The notes below the pieces were generated by a model. It was given only the letters and a program-made list of their open reading frames with translations. It did no database searches and was not told the DNA's origin. A program made the position numbers and the translations under genes. A stretch of DNA of 64,000 nucleotides from Bradysia coprophila (taxonomy: Eukaryota; Arthropoda; Insecta; Diptera; Sciaridae): contig NW_023503423.1 of the NCBI RefSeq assembly GCF_014529535.1, positions 4,326,473-4,390,472 on the forward strand. The letters are read 5' to 3'. Positions 52,583-64,000 of this stretch are shown here, in pieces. The stretch's first letter is position 1, and each line of letters begins with the position of its first letter.

Positions 52583-54511
52583 AGGTCCGGAGTGGCCATA
52601 AGAGCCAATTTGGAAATAATTGTAGTATTTCAGTAGAACTTTTTGAAGTTGTTGAAGCCTTTTTTTCACTGTAAGTACTTTAACCTACATTTCACAGGAG
52701 CGTCTTTTGGTATCTAGTCCAGCCCTGAATAACAGTCCATTGATCCGATTCCTAAATAATCATTTCAAATACGAAACGAGGTAAGAGAGCATTGCAATAG
52801 AATCATTTCGAGACGACACTAGACAATATGTTTTTGGCAGATTCCAGTGCCAAAATAACTCACTATTCTAACGAGAGAACGCTCCTCATCAAAAATCTGT
52901 CTTATTGCAGGCACGTGAGGTCGTGGACAGTATTTAAAATAACAATTAACCCATAACAACCATCCAATCAACTTTTCAAAAAAAAATCCGCAAAAGAAAC
53001 TTTTACGAAATGAACGCATGACAGATGAACGCAGTCTGTTTATATGGTGAGAAATGTACAGCGTACTGAAAACAACAAAACGAAGAATAACTACATTGTA
53101 AATGGCAGTTCGCCCATGATTACATTTTCTGAAAAAGTCTAATAGAATTTGTAGACGCTTTCTCTCCGCGACAATTACGGTTGATTGTAATCACCCGATT
53201 AAAAATTATAATTTTTATTTAATTACGATATTCGTTCGACGGTCATGTGAATCAAGTGAAAACGGATCATAAACTGGTGCATTTTAGTAATATAATTATT
53301 GCGAAGTGGTGGAGTGTTCTTTGTACGAAAAATTTCTAAAACAAAAAGGTGAGTTGCACACACCAAAAAAAATGCATTAAATTCTTCACTAAAATACCGT
53401 CAATTATGTCAATGGATTGTCGTAAAATATGTGTCGGAAAACTGATTGAGAAATGAAAATATTATGGTGTTCGGTACACTGGCTGGTGCGGTTAAAATAT
53501 AAGATATCCCTCAACGAAAATTGAATCTCGTGTGCTGTTTGATAGAGAATATTTTCTGTGTGGAAAAATATTGTATGGTGGGGGTTAGGGGGGATGCTCG
53601 TTCTCTTTGAAACATTATTATATGTCGGTGTGCTTGGTGTGTGCACCGAATAGTGGAGGAAATCGAAATGGTGTTGTAGAGGGGTCTAAATACTTCTTGC
53701 ATTTTCCCTTTCCTGATTTTCACCCACCACACCAAACGTTGCATGGGATTTTATTTTTGTTCATTTTTCGTTGCATTATATTGAAAAAAAATATTTGTGT
53801 CAACCTCTACGATTATTAAATTCTGTTTATTTTATTGGAATGTAGAACGCACGGCGTATTTATCTGTTAAGCTTATCAATTTTTTCGTAAGTTTCGATGT
53901 TCTTATTCAGTGGTGTACACTGGAATTACATCAATAAAGGCGATTAAGTTATCTAAATTTAAATGAATGAAAAAAAAAAGAAAACAAAAACAAAATTCTA
54001 ATGTTCAAGCTCGTAAAATGGCGGACAAACATCAAAGTTTATAGAACTCGTCGGTTGAAATTTTACATGTCATGTCTCACACATAACACATACCTACACG
54101 TAATTACTGCCTTGTCGCTAGTCGATTCTATAGAATTATTAATAATTCAAGGATATTACAAAATTTTACTTCCATTTAAAGATCAAAGACAATTTTCCAG
54201 TTAATTTCTTACCATACTTATACGCCAAATGAAAATGTTCTAAAGATTCTTTGACTTTGATTCAATTTCCTTTCACTTTAACATCACATGAGTATACATG
54301 TCAGGTAAATTTTAATAAATTATTTATAGTAATTCATGGTATTCATGTGGCGTTCTGTGAGGGAAGGGTTAGCTTTCCATTTAGATTGAGTGGTGTATGT
54401 TGGCAGATTTTGAAAATATTCCGCAAACATTGCGGTTGTTTTCACTCCAAAGCATCTTTGTGAAATTAGAGATTGTCTCTCTACACTTCCATTTAATGTT
54501 TTCTTCAGTGT
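52583..54511. other. Gene-poor stretch
   Basis: No supported gene. A good splice donor (AAAAAG followed by GTGAGT) at 53348 could mark a non-coding first exon on the plus strand, but nothing confirms it. Confidence 0.35.
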
Positions 54512-54602
54512 CTCAGTTGTTAGACTACAGTGACTTTAACGATCCACAGAATAGATAGGTCAATAGATCCTATCTGTTCTTATAGTCCAGCAACTGAGAC
54601 CT
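54512..54602. repeat. Hairpin repeat
   Basis: 'gtctcagttgttagacta' pairs with 'tagtccagcaactgagac', and inner 'agaatagatagg' with 'cctatctgttct'. Confidence 0.65.
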
Positions 54603-54952
54603 GTGTTCACATCCTTAGGCTTTGCCTCTTTTACACTGGCTTTACTGCAGTTACACATGTGGAGGAGACCAAAGTTGACAGAAGAACAAAAGAACAATTT
54701 TAATTTGGTTTACCTCGCGTTGCTACGTGTAGCTGCGGTTAAGTTTTGAACTTTAGTGAGTCGTAATTCGGCTCTGTCATCTTTAGATGGAAAGCACCTT
54801 AGCGACTGCTTATTGAAAACTGGGAGATTCCAGTATTTGAATTCTTCTTGGCTGGGGGGTAGGAAACAAAAGTTCCATGGATCCTCCATTACTCGAATTT
54901 ATCTATCTGTCGAGAGGGCAGTGATTGAGGAATCGAAATAAAAATTGTATTT

Positions 54953-55030
54953 CCAGTAGTCGGACACCCATTGTTCTTTCATTGATAAACGTTTTTATGA
55001 ATGAAAGAACAACATGTGTCCAACTACTGG
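54953..55030. repeat. Hairpin, arms about 31 bp
   Basis: ccagtagtcggacacccatt pairs with the end reading atgtgtccaactactgg, with internal 'gttctttcatt' and 'aatgaaagaac'. A compact MITE-like palindrome. Confidence 0.7.
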
Positions 55031-55154
55031 TACATGCCCGAAGACTACATGCGATATGCCTAGTTTAATTCCGCAATTTTCAGTTTTTTCAGAAATTGAC
55101 TTCCCTGCTTTTTGTCACAGACTCGTCAAACATTCTATAAAATGTTACCATCGA

Positions 55155-55390
55155 GTCTACTGTCGGCGGCTCTCAAATAAGTGACACATTTTGTTTCAGC
55201 TGATCCGCAGACAAGTGTTTACGATTGTTTATACGGATTAAATAGGTGCACACACGCGCGTACTGGTACTGGTACTGGTAAAACCGTTTAAAGACATAAG
55301 AACACTACAGTTTGTATGAATGGATCAGCTGAAAAACAGCTGACACAAAATTCATAACATATTTGAGAGTCGCCGACTGTATAATCATTT
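55155..55390. mobile_element. MITE-1 copy
   Basis: The ends 'ctgtcggcggctctcaaat' and 'tgagagtcgccgactg' are inverted and followed by TA. The inner blocks 'cagctgatccg' and 'tggatcagctgaaaaacagc' match the copies at 20325 and 62705. It contains a short tggtac triplication at about 55263. The TA target and CAGT ends fit a Tc1/mariner-type origin. Confidence 0.65.
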
Positions 55391-57645
55391 CTAAACGACG
55401 AATAACATAAACAGCTCAGGGTATCGACAAAATATTGCCGCTCTAAGTAAACAAAATTCGTGAAATAAAGCTGATCATTGGAGTGCATGTGTTCCTAGAA
55501 CCACAACATCCACAAAAAATTCTTTCCAACGTTCATTTCTAACTTGCATTATACACATTGCGCACAACGGCACAAACGTAAACGTAACAAATTTTAAATC
55601 CAACAACACACCGGTCGGATGCTCGAACCAAATTGTATTTGGCACTGTTTGTCCGCTTTGTATACCATGACACGAGTGCTTGTGTTCTATGTTCTCTGTC
55701 TCTGTGTATTCGTCTTTACCCTACCAGATTTTACGTATAACATGTGGTAGGGTATACATTTTGGGGTAGGGTGAATTGTTCTGGTAGGGTTAAATGTATA
55801 GTGACGCTGAAAAGCGAATCGTTAAAAGGTGCTGGTTTACCGTTGCATCATTGCATCTCTATATACTATACGTATCGTCGCGATTATTAAAAGAATTCAC
55901 TGGAACAGAATATGTGCGTGACCAGTGTGTGATGATTTTGAATTTAGTTTGAGCATTTCTTTAGTAAATATAAAATATTTCCAACCGTATACTGGCTGGA
56001 CTGGACACACACGTGTCATCGGTGATGTTCTTTCAACGGAAAAAAAAATTTAATTTATGCCCATTGCTCGAATACATGCATAATTAACTGAAGTTTCACG
56101 ATGTCTTGTCCATAATAAATTATTTCTTTCTCGTATTTTCAACGTTGGAAACGATTTAGTTTTATTGAAATGGCCTGCGGAACGCCTATATGTATGGAGG
56201 AATATACAGTGTTAAGTGTATGTAGCTGGAGGGTAATGAACCCGGACAACCTGACCAAATATTTATGTGGATTATTTAACGGCCGCATTATTAAATTCAA
56301 TTGATCAGCACGTTTGATGCATTTCAAAAAAAAAACGTAATGTTTCAGTGGCTACACAATGTATATGGTACTGGTATTGGTATACATGCAACGTAATATG
56401 CTCCTTCTATTTTACTAAATTATACGAGTTCGTTGCGTTCGGTTGTGCCTTTCTTCCCGTTCAGATTAGCAATTATCCAATATATCTACCAGCACCAATA
56501 CCATTTTCGTGTCATTAATTACGTGGCGCTCAACTGATCCCCCTGTTGATATAATTGAAATTAACATCCATTCAATATAGAATTTCTCCTGAGACAGTAT
56601 ACACACGTGTGTTTCGGTAAAATGCTTGTCATTTTTCTTTTTCGCAGTTTTATGTGTTAACTATTCTATACAAACTATCCCTCTGCACGAGAACGAATGT
56701 TTACAAGACACCGATCCCCACTTTGTTTGGAACATTTCATTTTTGCAGGTTGTTTGGATAAGAGAAACGGAGGAGAGATTCACGTGGAATCCCGGTGGAA
56801 TGAGCTACATTTTTTTTATAATATTAGTTTTCCGTATTTATTCATTGAATGAAAAAGTTTTACGGGGAAATTACAGATGAACAGCTGATCTAATGTTTTG
56901 ATATAATTAAATTGCTTGTTTGTAATTTCATTGTTGATCTGAGGTCAGTGACTGCGAAGTTGTTTTCAATTTAGCGAAATGTGATGAAACGTGTTGCATA
57001 CATACTCGACTGTTTGCGATTAACAACTAGACAAATTCGGAACATTTAAAATGGTAAGTTTGAAGGGTCTAACTAACGAAACGATGCTCTCAGAAAATTT
57101 ATTTTCTGTTTCATTTGTTCAACTACTCGTTCTCTGAAAATTGAAATTATGCATTGTAGGGAACGCATTCGATACTTGCGCCGCCTGTGTGCAATACCAT
57201 ATGAACGTATTTTATCGCACTAGTGTGTTAAAGGATTTGTAAAGCTTTTTATCGCACACAATGTTTTGTCATTCTCGGCTTCGCATCGCGTTGACAATCG
57301 ACATCTAGTGTTCATACGATCGTTGTTTCATAACTATTAAATTGAGATGCCATCAACACAACTGCCATTCATTTTGATACAAGTGCGGAGAAGTGTGTCA
57401 AATAAACTGGCACGATGCCTCAAAGTCTTAAGGCCAGGTTATGCTCGCTTACATCTTTGCGATATATGCGACCATAACATAACACATTCGATGGAGTTAA
57501 GGAGTCATACACAAATAACGTCACGCTACTTTACTGAATTTTTGACTCCGTCACACTGCGTCACACGAAATCTTTTAGAATCATCACGTTCTCTTGAACG
57601 GAGGTGGTGCCAGTATTGTACGTCCTTATATTTCCACGCCCTACA
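55391..57645. other. Gene-poor stretch with one candidate start exon
   Basis: At 57051 ATG is followed at once by GTAAGT (context tttaaaATGgtaagt), which could be a first coding exon of a plus-strand gene extending past the window. No second exon was found. A short 'ggtagggt' repeat cluster lies at 55722-55790. Nothing else seen. Confidence 0.3.
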
Positions 57646-57857
57646 GCAGGGCCTACTTTTTGGAAACTAATTTCTTGAATTTCTCGAAGTTTCTCGAATT
57701 TCTTGAATTTTTTGGAATTTCTTGAAATTTCTCTAATTCAAGAAAATCGAGAAACTTTGAGAAATTAAAGAAATATTTCTCGAAGTTTCTTGAATTTCTC
57801 GAAGCTTCTTGATTTTCTCGATTTTCTCTAAAAGTTTCTAAAAAGTAGGCCCTGCTA
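57646..57857. mobile_element. hAT-like MITE
   Basis: The termini cagggcctactttttg and its complement caaaaagtaggccctg-like end are inverted repeats of about 22 bp with one mismatch. ctacag is present on both outer sides. CAGGG ends are typical of hAT elements. The interior is a simple 'ttctcgaatttcttgaa' repeat with further pairing. Non-coding. Confidence 0.65.
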
Positions 57858-58573
57858 CAGGTATGCCTTCGGCAAAATTTCACTAGTATTGTTTAAGTTT
57901 ACTTCGTGCGTACAACGTCAGGGTCGGGAAAGTCAACTTCGATTTCCTTCTTTATTTTCAATCATAAAATCACATTGATTTCATTATCGACATCGATGCT
58001 GATAATTGAATCCGTATTGGTGACCAATTTTACATATTACGGTATCCAACATCCAACATTGTATCCGAAATTGGTTTACTGAATCACATTTTAGTCGAAT
58101 TGTATTTCAACAAAGTAATATCATAAACCGAAGGGATAGCGGAGGTTTGTGACGCTAGTTCGACTTCCCTAAAAAAGACAAGACACCAAGCAACGGGAGA
58201 ACTAAGGAATATAGGCGAACATTTCATAAATTAATTTCTGTAAATTTCACTTAATTTATGTAAATTAAAACATTTTTATGAACATTTCCAAAAAACACAC
58301 TTATATGAAAGCCATTATTTCATTTATATGACAAAAATATGACAGCTATAATGACGGTGTATGTAGTAGATCAGTGTTGCCATGCTTCATATAAAATGTG
58401 CGCGAAATTATGAATTTGAAAAATTTGTTTCTTCGCAAAATGTGTGGAACATTTTGGAATTTCAAGTTTCAGGTATCGTTTTAGGGTTTGAGGTTAGAAT
58501 GTCCAACAAATTCTTTTAATTTTATGTATTTATTGTATTTAAGCCTATATGACCGAGGGGTGACTCACTTCTA

Positions 58574-58735
58574 GATTAAATGGATTAAATGGATTAAATG
58601 GATTTAATGGATTTAATGGATTAAATTGATTAAATGGATTAAATGGATTAAATGGATTTAATGGATTTAATGGATTTAATGGATTAAATGGAATAAAAAT
58701 TGGATTAAATGGATTAAATAGGAAAAAAGTTCATT
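58574..58735. repeat. 9-bp simple repeat, ggattaaat/ggatttaat
   Basis: About 16 units of two alternating 9-bp words, with stray units at about 58853 and 59027. Confidence 0.9.
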
Positions 58736-59455
58736 TTACCAAATACTGTAAAAGTCTTAAAAATTGTTGATTTCGATCGAACCACGTACTACAACTTATA
58801 CTACAATGTTAAAGAGCGAAAAAATCCACTTTTAGGAGTTTTTGGTGTAAAGTGGATTAAATGGATTAAATAAATTTACTACCATTTTTAACAAAAAATG
58901 TTTTCCTATACCTCACGAGTACTTAAACGAGCTGGGGATCGTGCAAATCTATTTTTCGCAATTACTTTACAAATTCTTCAGGTGGGTAGCCTAATTATTT
59001 CGGTAAAACTAAATTTTTTTTTTGGATTTAATGGATTAAATGGAAGTGCGTCACCCCTCGTATATGACACATACATAGTTGCCGTAAATTGGTAATCATA
59101 GAGTTTCATTGGCGAATAACTTTTTCCTGCATTTCAATAAAATGGCGGCAATCTTGAAAATTAGTATTTTTGAGATATTTTTGGCTATACGGCATGTTCA
59201 CCATAAGAAAATACAATTTTAGATCATTTAACAGAGTTTTCAATGTCCATCGACGTACCGACGTGCTTTAAGTGATTCCCAGTGTATGATAACTTGGCGC
59301 AAAATATTATAAGTGAATTGACTGGGAACTGACTGTAAAGACTTGAAAATGTATGAATGTTCTGAACTAAAAAAAGCCCACTGCAACTGTACGGTATGTA
59401 GACTTGGGATAAAGTGTCACTTGTAGAGCTTGCTTAACTCTAAGCATTACGCAAA
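58736..59455. other. Intergenic, nothing recognised
   Basis: AT-rich spacer between the 9-bp repeat and the foldback element. Confidence 0.5.
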
Positions 59456-59459
59456 ACTT

Positions 59460-59885
59460 CCAAAACAGCTGATATCCCTCAAAAACCTCAAAAGAGGAAA
59501 ACGTAACGCTGGTACTGTAAAAGTTAAACTTCCAAAACATTTGACATCAATTTTAAACAAGAAAATTTTAACAAGAAAATATGTTGACAAGAATTTTACC
59601 GATGAGACTTTACAACGAAAATTTTACAAAAAAATGCGTCACAGGTGGCAGATGCTGATGAAACCCCTCAAACGACAATAATCATCTGCCACTTGTGACG
59701 CAATTTTTTGTAAAATTTTCGTTGTAAAATCTCATCGGTAAAATTCTCGTTGACATATTTTCTTGTTTAAATTGATTACGTTTAGGCGTAGAATACGTCA
59801 CCAAAACTGATATCAAATGTTTTGGAAGTAAAATTTTTGCAAGACTAGCGTCGCCTTTTCCTCTTTTGAGGTTTTGGTGGGATTA
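59460..59885. mobile_element. FB-A foldback element
   Basis: Arms of about 190 bp meet at 'tgcgtcacaggtggcagatg' and 'catctgccacttgtgacgca'-like sequence near 59640-59700, with a loop of about 30 bp. The ends carry 'aacctcaaaagaggaaaacg' and 'cctcttttgaggttt'. More diverged from the 38.2-kb copy than its own arms are from each other. Confidence 0.8.
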
Positions 59886-61715
59886 TCGGTAATTGCTCCA
59901 AGCCTAGTTCTCTAAGACAAAATCCGTTTATATATTATTCTTCAGCATTAACTACTTGTTGCTCGTTCAACAAGTTGGCTTTTGCTGAAACAATAACTTT
60001 TTATTCGTTTAAACATTATATTGCTCTTTGAAGGAATGGAAAGTGGGTCATACAACTTTACAATATTATTTTGTTGAAAATTGCATAAATTAACGTTTAT
60101 CGTTCGCGTTTGAATGTTGTATATGTGAATTTTAAGAACACAATATACCAACGAGAGACATGGCAACAGCCATATTATTAGTTAAGTTTATGTTATGCAT
60201 TAAGATGTGTTGGCGACAGCAGCGCTGAAATGTAACGAGAAACAAGACAAACAAATGGACAGTTGGATGTCGTCGGGATGCTTTAAAATTCATCAGGATA
60301 AGGAATATTCGTAACGGCCTTCTCAACTGAATGGTGGATGAAGCCATCAGATTTTATTTTATTTTACTACCATACGTGCTTCCAATCCATAATCATGCAC
60401 GAAATGATGTTTTAACCATTCTACCGATGACATCAATACAAATAATTGCTTTTCTTCAGTTCCGTTTACTAATATGCGTATAACGACGAATATTAATAAT
60501 AGTTTTGCTAGACAAATAATGGTCTTGACTGGTCACATACTTGTTGATTGTATAACCAAACGAATATAATCGCCATCAATACATTTGAAAGGCATTTTTA
60601 CACATATATGTATCAACCACAGCGAATTTGTCATCTCAAAACGAGTTTAAAGTTATATATTTTGAAGTGAAATATTTCAAAAATTCACGAAAATTGCTAT
60701 TATGCTGACGTCTGTGCTAAATTAATAAAGATCCGGTTGTATTCCGTTAAGCACCACTCGAATCTATTAAATGTATTCATGTACACATTTACAGTGTCCA
60801 CCCGTTTTTTCATTCTTCTCTTTTTTGTCAAATTGTTCGAGTCGTATTTGATGAATGAGTTCATAATATTTTCGCTGGTTAATAAGTACATGCTGTGCTG
60901 CAGTTATTGTTTGTTTATGGCATGCAATGTGCACAATATACGTAATGGTACGATGAAGTAATAGTTATGAATGTAATTGAAGTGGTAGAGACACTACTCT
61001 CGGTTGAATTTGATTAATGAAAATGGTTGTGTGAGGTTAATGGTCTCTTTTACTTGCAAATGCATAAAGTCAAGAGGAAGCCAATTTTCACTGGATGTTT
61101 AACTCTCACTGTGCGGTTGGATGAAGTTTTATTAACATGATTACACATTGGATCTGAGCCCTAAACAAGGTTCACACCATTCGGTGTTCCGGAACTCAGG
61201 GTACTCACGCTACAAAGTGTGTGGTAGTGAACCGATTGGGTTTGCATTGGTTTCCAGTTCTAATAGTAATTGTACTGAAACAAACTGGTCACATGATTGT
61301 TGGGCAACCTGGTAAAGAACTTTAGAGACTACGATTATTGAAAGAGGTCATCTTGTGGATTAATGGGTCATACATGCCGTAATTAGTCATACCAATAGAT
61401 GGACATGTATGGTACTAAATCAGAAAATATTTTTTTTAAACGATCTCTACGAACCGTATGAGCGTTTGAAACTGTTCAAGATGACAACCGATTCAACAGT
61501 ACTTTGTACAAACACCATGTCGATGACTAATCACAGCAAGTATCTCCAAAGATTTTCCTCAAGAAATTGTGAAAATCGTACTTTTTAAACTTCTAAGAGT
61601 CGTTACCAGCTTCTGTCACACCCGTGGGATCAATTTAACCATTACTATTAAAGATTTCCTTTCTCGATTGCAACATCAGTTCTCCGCCACTCACTTCTTA
61701 ACCTCAGTGCCATGG
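59886..61715. other. Intergenic, nothing recognised
   Basis: Short frames on both strands have no motif, no splice support and AT-rich codon use. Confidence 0.5.
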
Positions 61716-61830
61716 GTTCCGGTGCAGTGCATGGTTCCGGTGCAGTGCATGGCTCCGGTGCAGTGCATGGTTCCGGTGCAGTGCATGGTTCCGGTGCAGT
61801 TCATGGTTCCGGTGCAGTGCATGGTTCCAT
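61716..61830. repeat. 18-bp minisatellite, about 6 units
   Basis: Unit gttccggtgcagtgcatg. Because 18 is a multiple of 3, frames stay open on both strands (VPVQCM repeats on plus, HCTGTM on minus). GC-richer than its surroundings. Confidence 0.95.
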
Positions 61831-62700
61831 TGAAACTCAAAAGTTTTTGTGGAACCTTGTTTGGGATATTACTATCTAAACATCTCAAAAGTCCATCACC
61901 ATGTTAATAAAACAGTATTCAATTGGACCGCGGCTCCAACAAAAAATTTGTAATTTTGAAGATTCGTCAGTGATCTTTAAACGAAAAATAAGGCTCTCCA
62001 TACTACATCCTTGCTATAGCATTCGACCAGATTCAGCTGAAAAATTGTTTTAATTTCTAAACTGGCGACCCTTTCGCAAATGTATATGCAAAAATAATGC
62101 GCTGCGTGCCAAATATCACGAATGAAACGACGAGAAAATTGTGTAGAATAATATTTTGTTTGAATATGTAACGATATTTGGCACATGTCTTGCCAATTTC
62201 AAATTTATTTGTCACAACGACAGTGTGTGGTGAGAAATTCTCGAAAAAAATTTATTAAATTTTCAATGGAAAAAAACCTATGGGCGCATACATATTCATC
62301 GAAAAAAAAAAAACTGAATTTCCCTCATTTTCGTGTCCCTGTTTTTTTTTTTATTTTGTGGCTTTTCAATAGAATATTAATTGAAAATATTAATGAGGCG
62401 CTTCGAATGTATCAATGTCGACTAGAAATTATTCACTAAACTAAAGCACTTGTTACAGTTTTTTTTTCGCTTGCAAAGTTGTGAGTCAATTCTTTTTCAA
62501 ACTGATTAATTATACCATGTTATTAGCAAGGTTATCCGGTATTTCCAAACTTACTAACGATTCGATATAAATAGCATAAACTATGCATTTGAAGTCCACA
62601 AAAACCTTGCAAATTCTGTTCGACATTCGTCGACTTGTTATGAATGAACTAACAATTGTGTGATGTCCTACATCCTCCTAATTTGTTTAAGAGCTTACAG
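61831..62700. other. Intergenic, nothing recognised
   Basis: AT-rich DNA with homopolymer A and T runs; no gene seen. Confidence 0.5.
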
Positions 62701-62704
62701 TAAG

Positions 62705-62912
62705 AGGCAGTGAAATTTCAGCATGAATTTGTTTCAGCTGTTTTTCAGCTGATCCACACAAACAATCACGTCTTTATAGGGTCTTACCACTACCGCGCTC
62801 GTGCGTGTAACAGCTTCAACAGTATAAACAGTTTTGATTGTATGTGTGGATCAACTGATAAACAGCTGAACCAAATTCATGCTGAAATTTCACTGCCTCT
62901 GACTGTCAAGAT
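62705..62912. mobile_element. MITE-1, most complete copy
   Basis: A palindrome of about 208 bp: 'gaggcagtgaaatttcagca' and 'tgctgaaatttcactgcctc' at the ends, 'cagctgtttttcagctgatc' and 'gatcaactgataaacagctg' further in. The unpaired centre is 'accactaccgcgctcgtgcg'. The termini begin CAGT. Non-coding. Confidence 0.8.
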
Positions 62913-64000
62913 TTTCGTACAAAATGAGCTTTCGTTTTCACCTAACCGTTGTGGACTGGAAATGGTCGAAAGGAAGAAACAGATTTATGTAAGCATCTAA
63001 TGATCGGTTCATAACGATTGAAACGAACATAAATTCTGTTTGATTATCAAGGACTTCGTGCGATTCATGACCACTTGCACGATCGTTCGTGCAAAGTTGG
63101 TTTTATTTCTGTAAAAAGACAACAACAATTCGATTTTCTATTTTGTTGCCAGCGTCTTATTTTCTTGTTACATCGAAACAGTGATCGTTTCTTCTTCAAG
63201 CATTTTCTGCAATAATGTAGGTTATCCATGTCATACAATTGAATAGTTTATGTGATCTACGAAAAGATTGGAATGAAATTATAATTTTGTTGGAAAAAAA
63301 AATTATTTTTTAATGCTGGCATTAACTAGGCTAAGGACACACTGCTGCACACACTAGAAGAACACGAATGTATAAATATTTTTATCAACATCTTCGATCA
63401 TTATGAACAAATATTCATCTTTGTTTTTGTACACACTTTGTGTTCGCTGCAGTGATTTCTCACGAAATTAATAAGAAACACTCGGATTGCGTAAACGTAC
63501 GCGAATTCTATATGTGAACGAAACATATACCTAAAGTCGCAACGTCCAAACAGTTCAATTAATTTTTGTATCACCAGGTGATTCACACATTCATTCGTAA
63601 TACGCGCGCTCTCTCTGTACACTTTCTAAATTTCTTCAGTCGCATAAGATTTTACCATTTTACTCGAAAGTTTTTTTTTTTCATTCCGTGCTTCGGTTTA
63701 CTAAGGCGAAATCAGCATTTCTCCTAACCAACACCGATCCACCGAACAAAAGATCAAAATTTATGTCTTTCACATGCACCGATATTGTTTCAAAAGAAAT
63801 TTAATTCGCTTGGTGTAGGCACAACACAAACATCAATAAAAGCCACGAATAAATTCAGGTGTGTTGTGCATACACAATGATACTCATGTGAGCGTTGTGA
63901 TCTTTACTATTATTGTGTATACCTGGGGACAGGTGTGTGTGTATGCGTGTTGAATATTGCACAGAAAAACCCACACAATTGAAGTAAACAATACCAGTAA
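62913..64000. other. Window end, nothing recognised
   Basis: No gene or repeat family seen. Confidence 0.5.

Noticed and set aside
52252-52669. 118- and 137-codon minus-strand ORFs rich in FHSMDYYSIQW
   Set aside because: They are translations of a 20-bp minisatellite in rotating frames.
55722-55790. Telomere-like ggtagggt cluster
   Set aside because: Only a few irregular copies, mixed orientation, no array; not a telomeric repeat.
61569-61907. 112-aa plus-strand ORF as a gene
   Set aside because: About a third of it is the 18-bp repeat; no splice, promoter or homology support.

Overview
The window reads as nuclear DNA of an insect, most likely a dipteran and by inference a nematoceran such as a fungus gnat. 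Genes carry many short introns (56-70 nt), GT-AG sites and AT-rich spacers. The clearest ortholog, Corkscrew/SHP-2, resembles the Drosophila protein, including its insect-type cysteine-rich phosphatase insert. Transposon-derived DNA fills much of the space between and inside genes. All gene models were assembled by eye from open frames, splice sites and phase. Each model that I call complete stays in frame across every junction.

Layout. 1-1.7 kb: 5'-truncated non-LTR retroelement with an 18-bp target duplication, then a palindromic MITE. 4.0-12.6 kb (-): complete corkscrew (csw), 10 exons, 703 aa, with a dead RTE-like LINE in one intron and a large inverted repeat in another. 13.0-14.7 kb: a foldback element (called FB-A here) interrupted by a second repeat (HEL-A). 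14.8-21.6 kb (-): complete 15-exon gene, 1,327 aa, for a membrane-anchored PEP-synthase/rifampicin-phosphotransferase-like enzyme. 22.5-22.9 kb (-): 3' exons of an unidentified gene cut off by repeats. 23.0-26.3 kb: second FB-A plus HEL-A block in reverse orientation, carrying a 13-unit 145-bp array. 26.8-27.7 kb (+): intronless F-box gene whose last codons lie in a MITE. 28-32 kb: minisatellite and repeats. 33.1-33.6 kb (+): small secreted Cys-rich repeat protein. 35.2-39.7 kb (-): two-exon four-TM protein whose 4.1-kb intron holds a 109-bp satellite and a near-perfect foldback element. 40.5-43.8 kb: hAT transposon with matching 8-bp target duplications and an intron-containing, 5'-incomplete transposase. 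44.6-46.9 kb (-): complete six-exon ZAD/C2H2 zinc-finger gene. 47.3-49.4 kb: region bounded by about 165-bp inverted repeats. 50.9-51.8 kb (+): complete four-exon Membrin (GOSR2-type SNARE). 52-64 kb: gene-poor, with minisatellites, foldback elements and MITEs.

The genes do not form a pathway: RTK/Ras signalling (csw), ER-Golgi fusion (Membrin), transcription (ZAD-ZNF), ubiquitin ligase adaptor (F-box) and a phosphotransfer enzyme. The unusual aspect is the repeat architecture. Several palindromic families are nested in one another, one donates coding sequence to the F-box gene, and two copies of one block stand in opposite orientation around the phosphotransferase gene. I found no convincing tRNA, rRNA or CRISPR locus.
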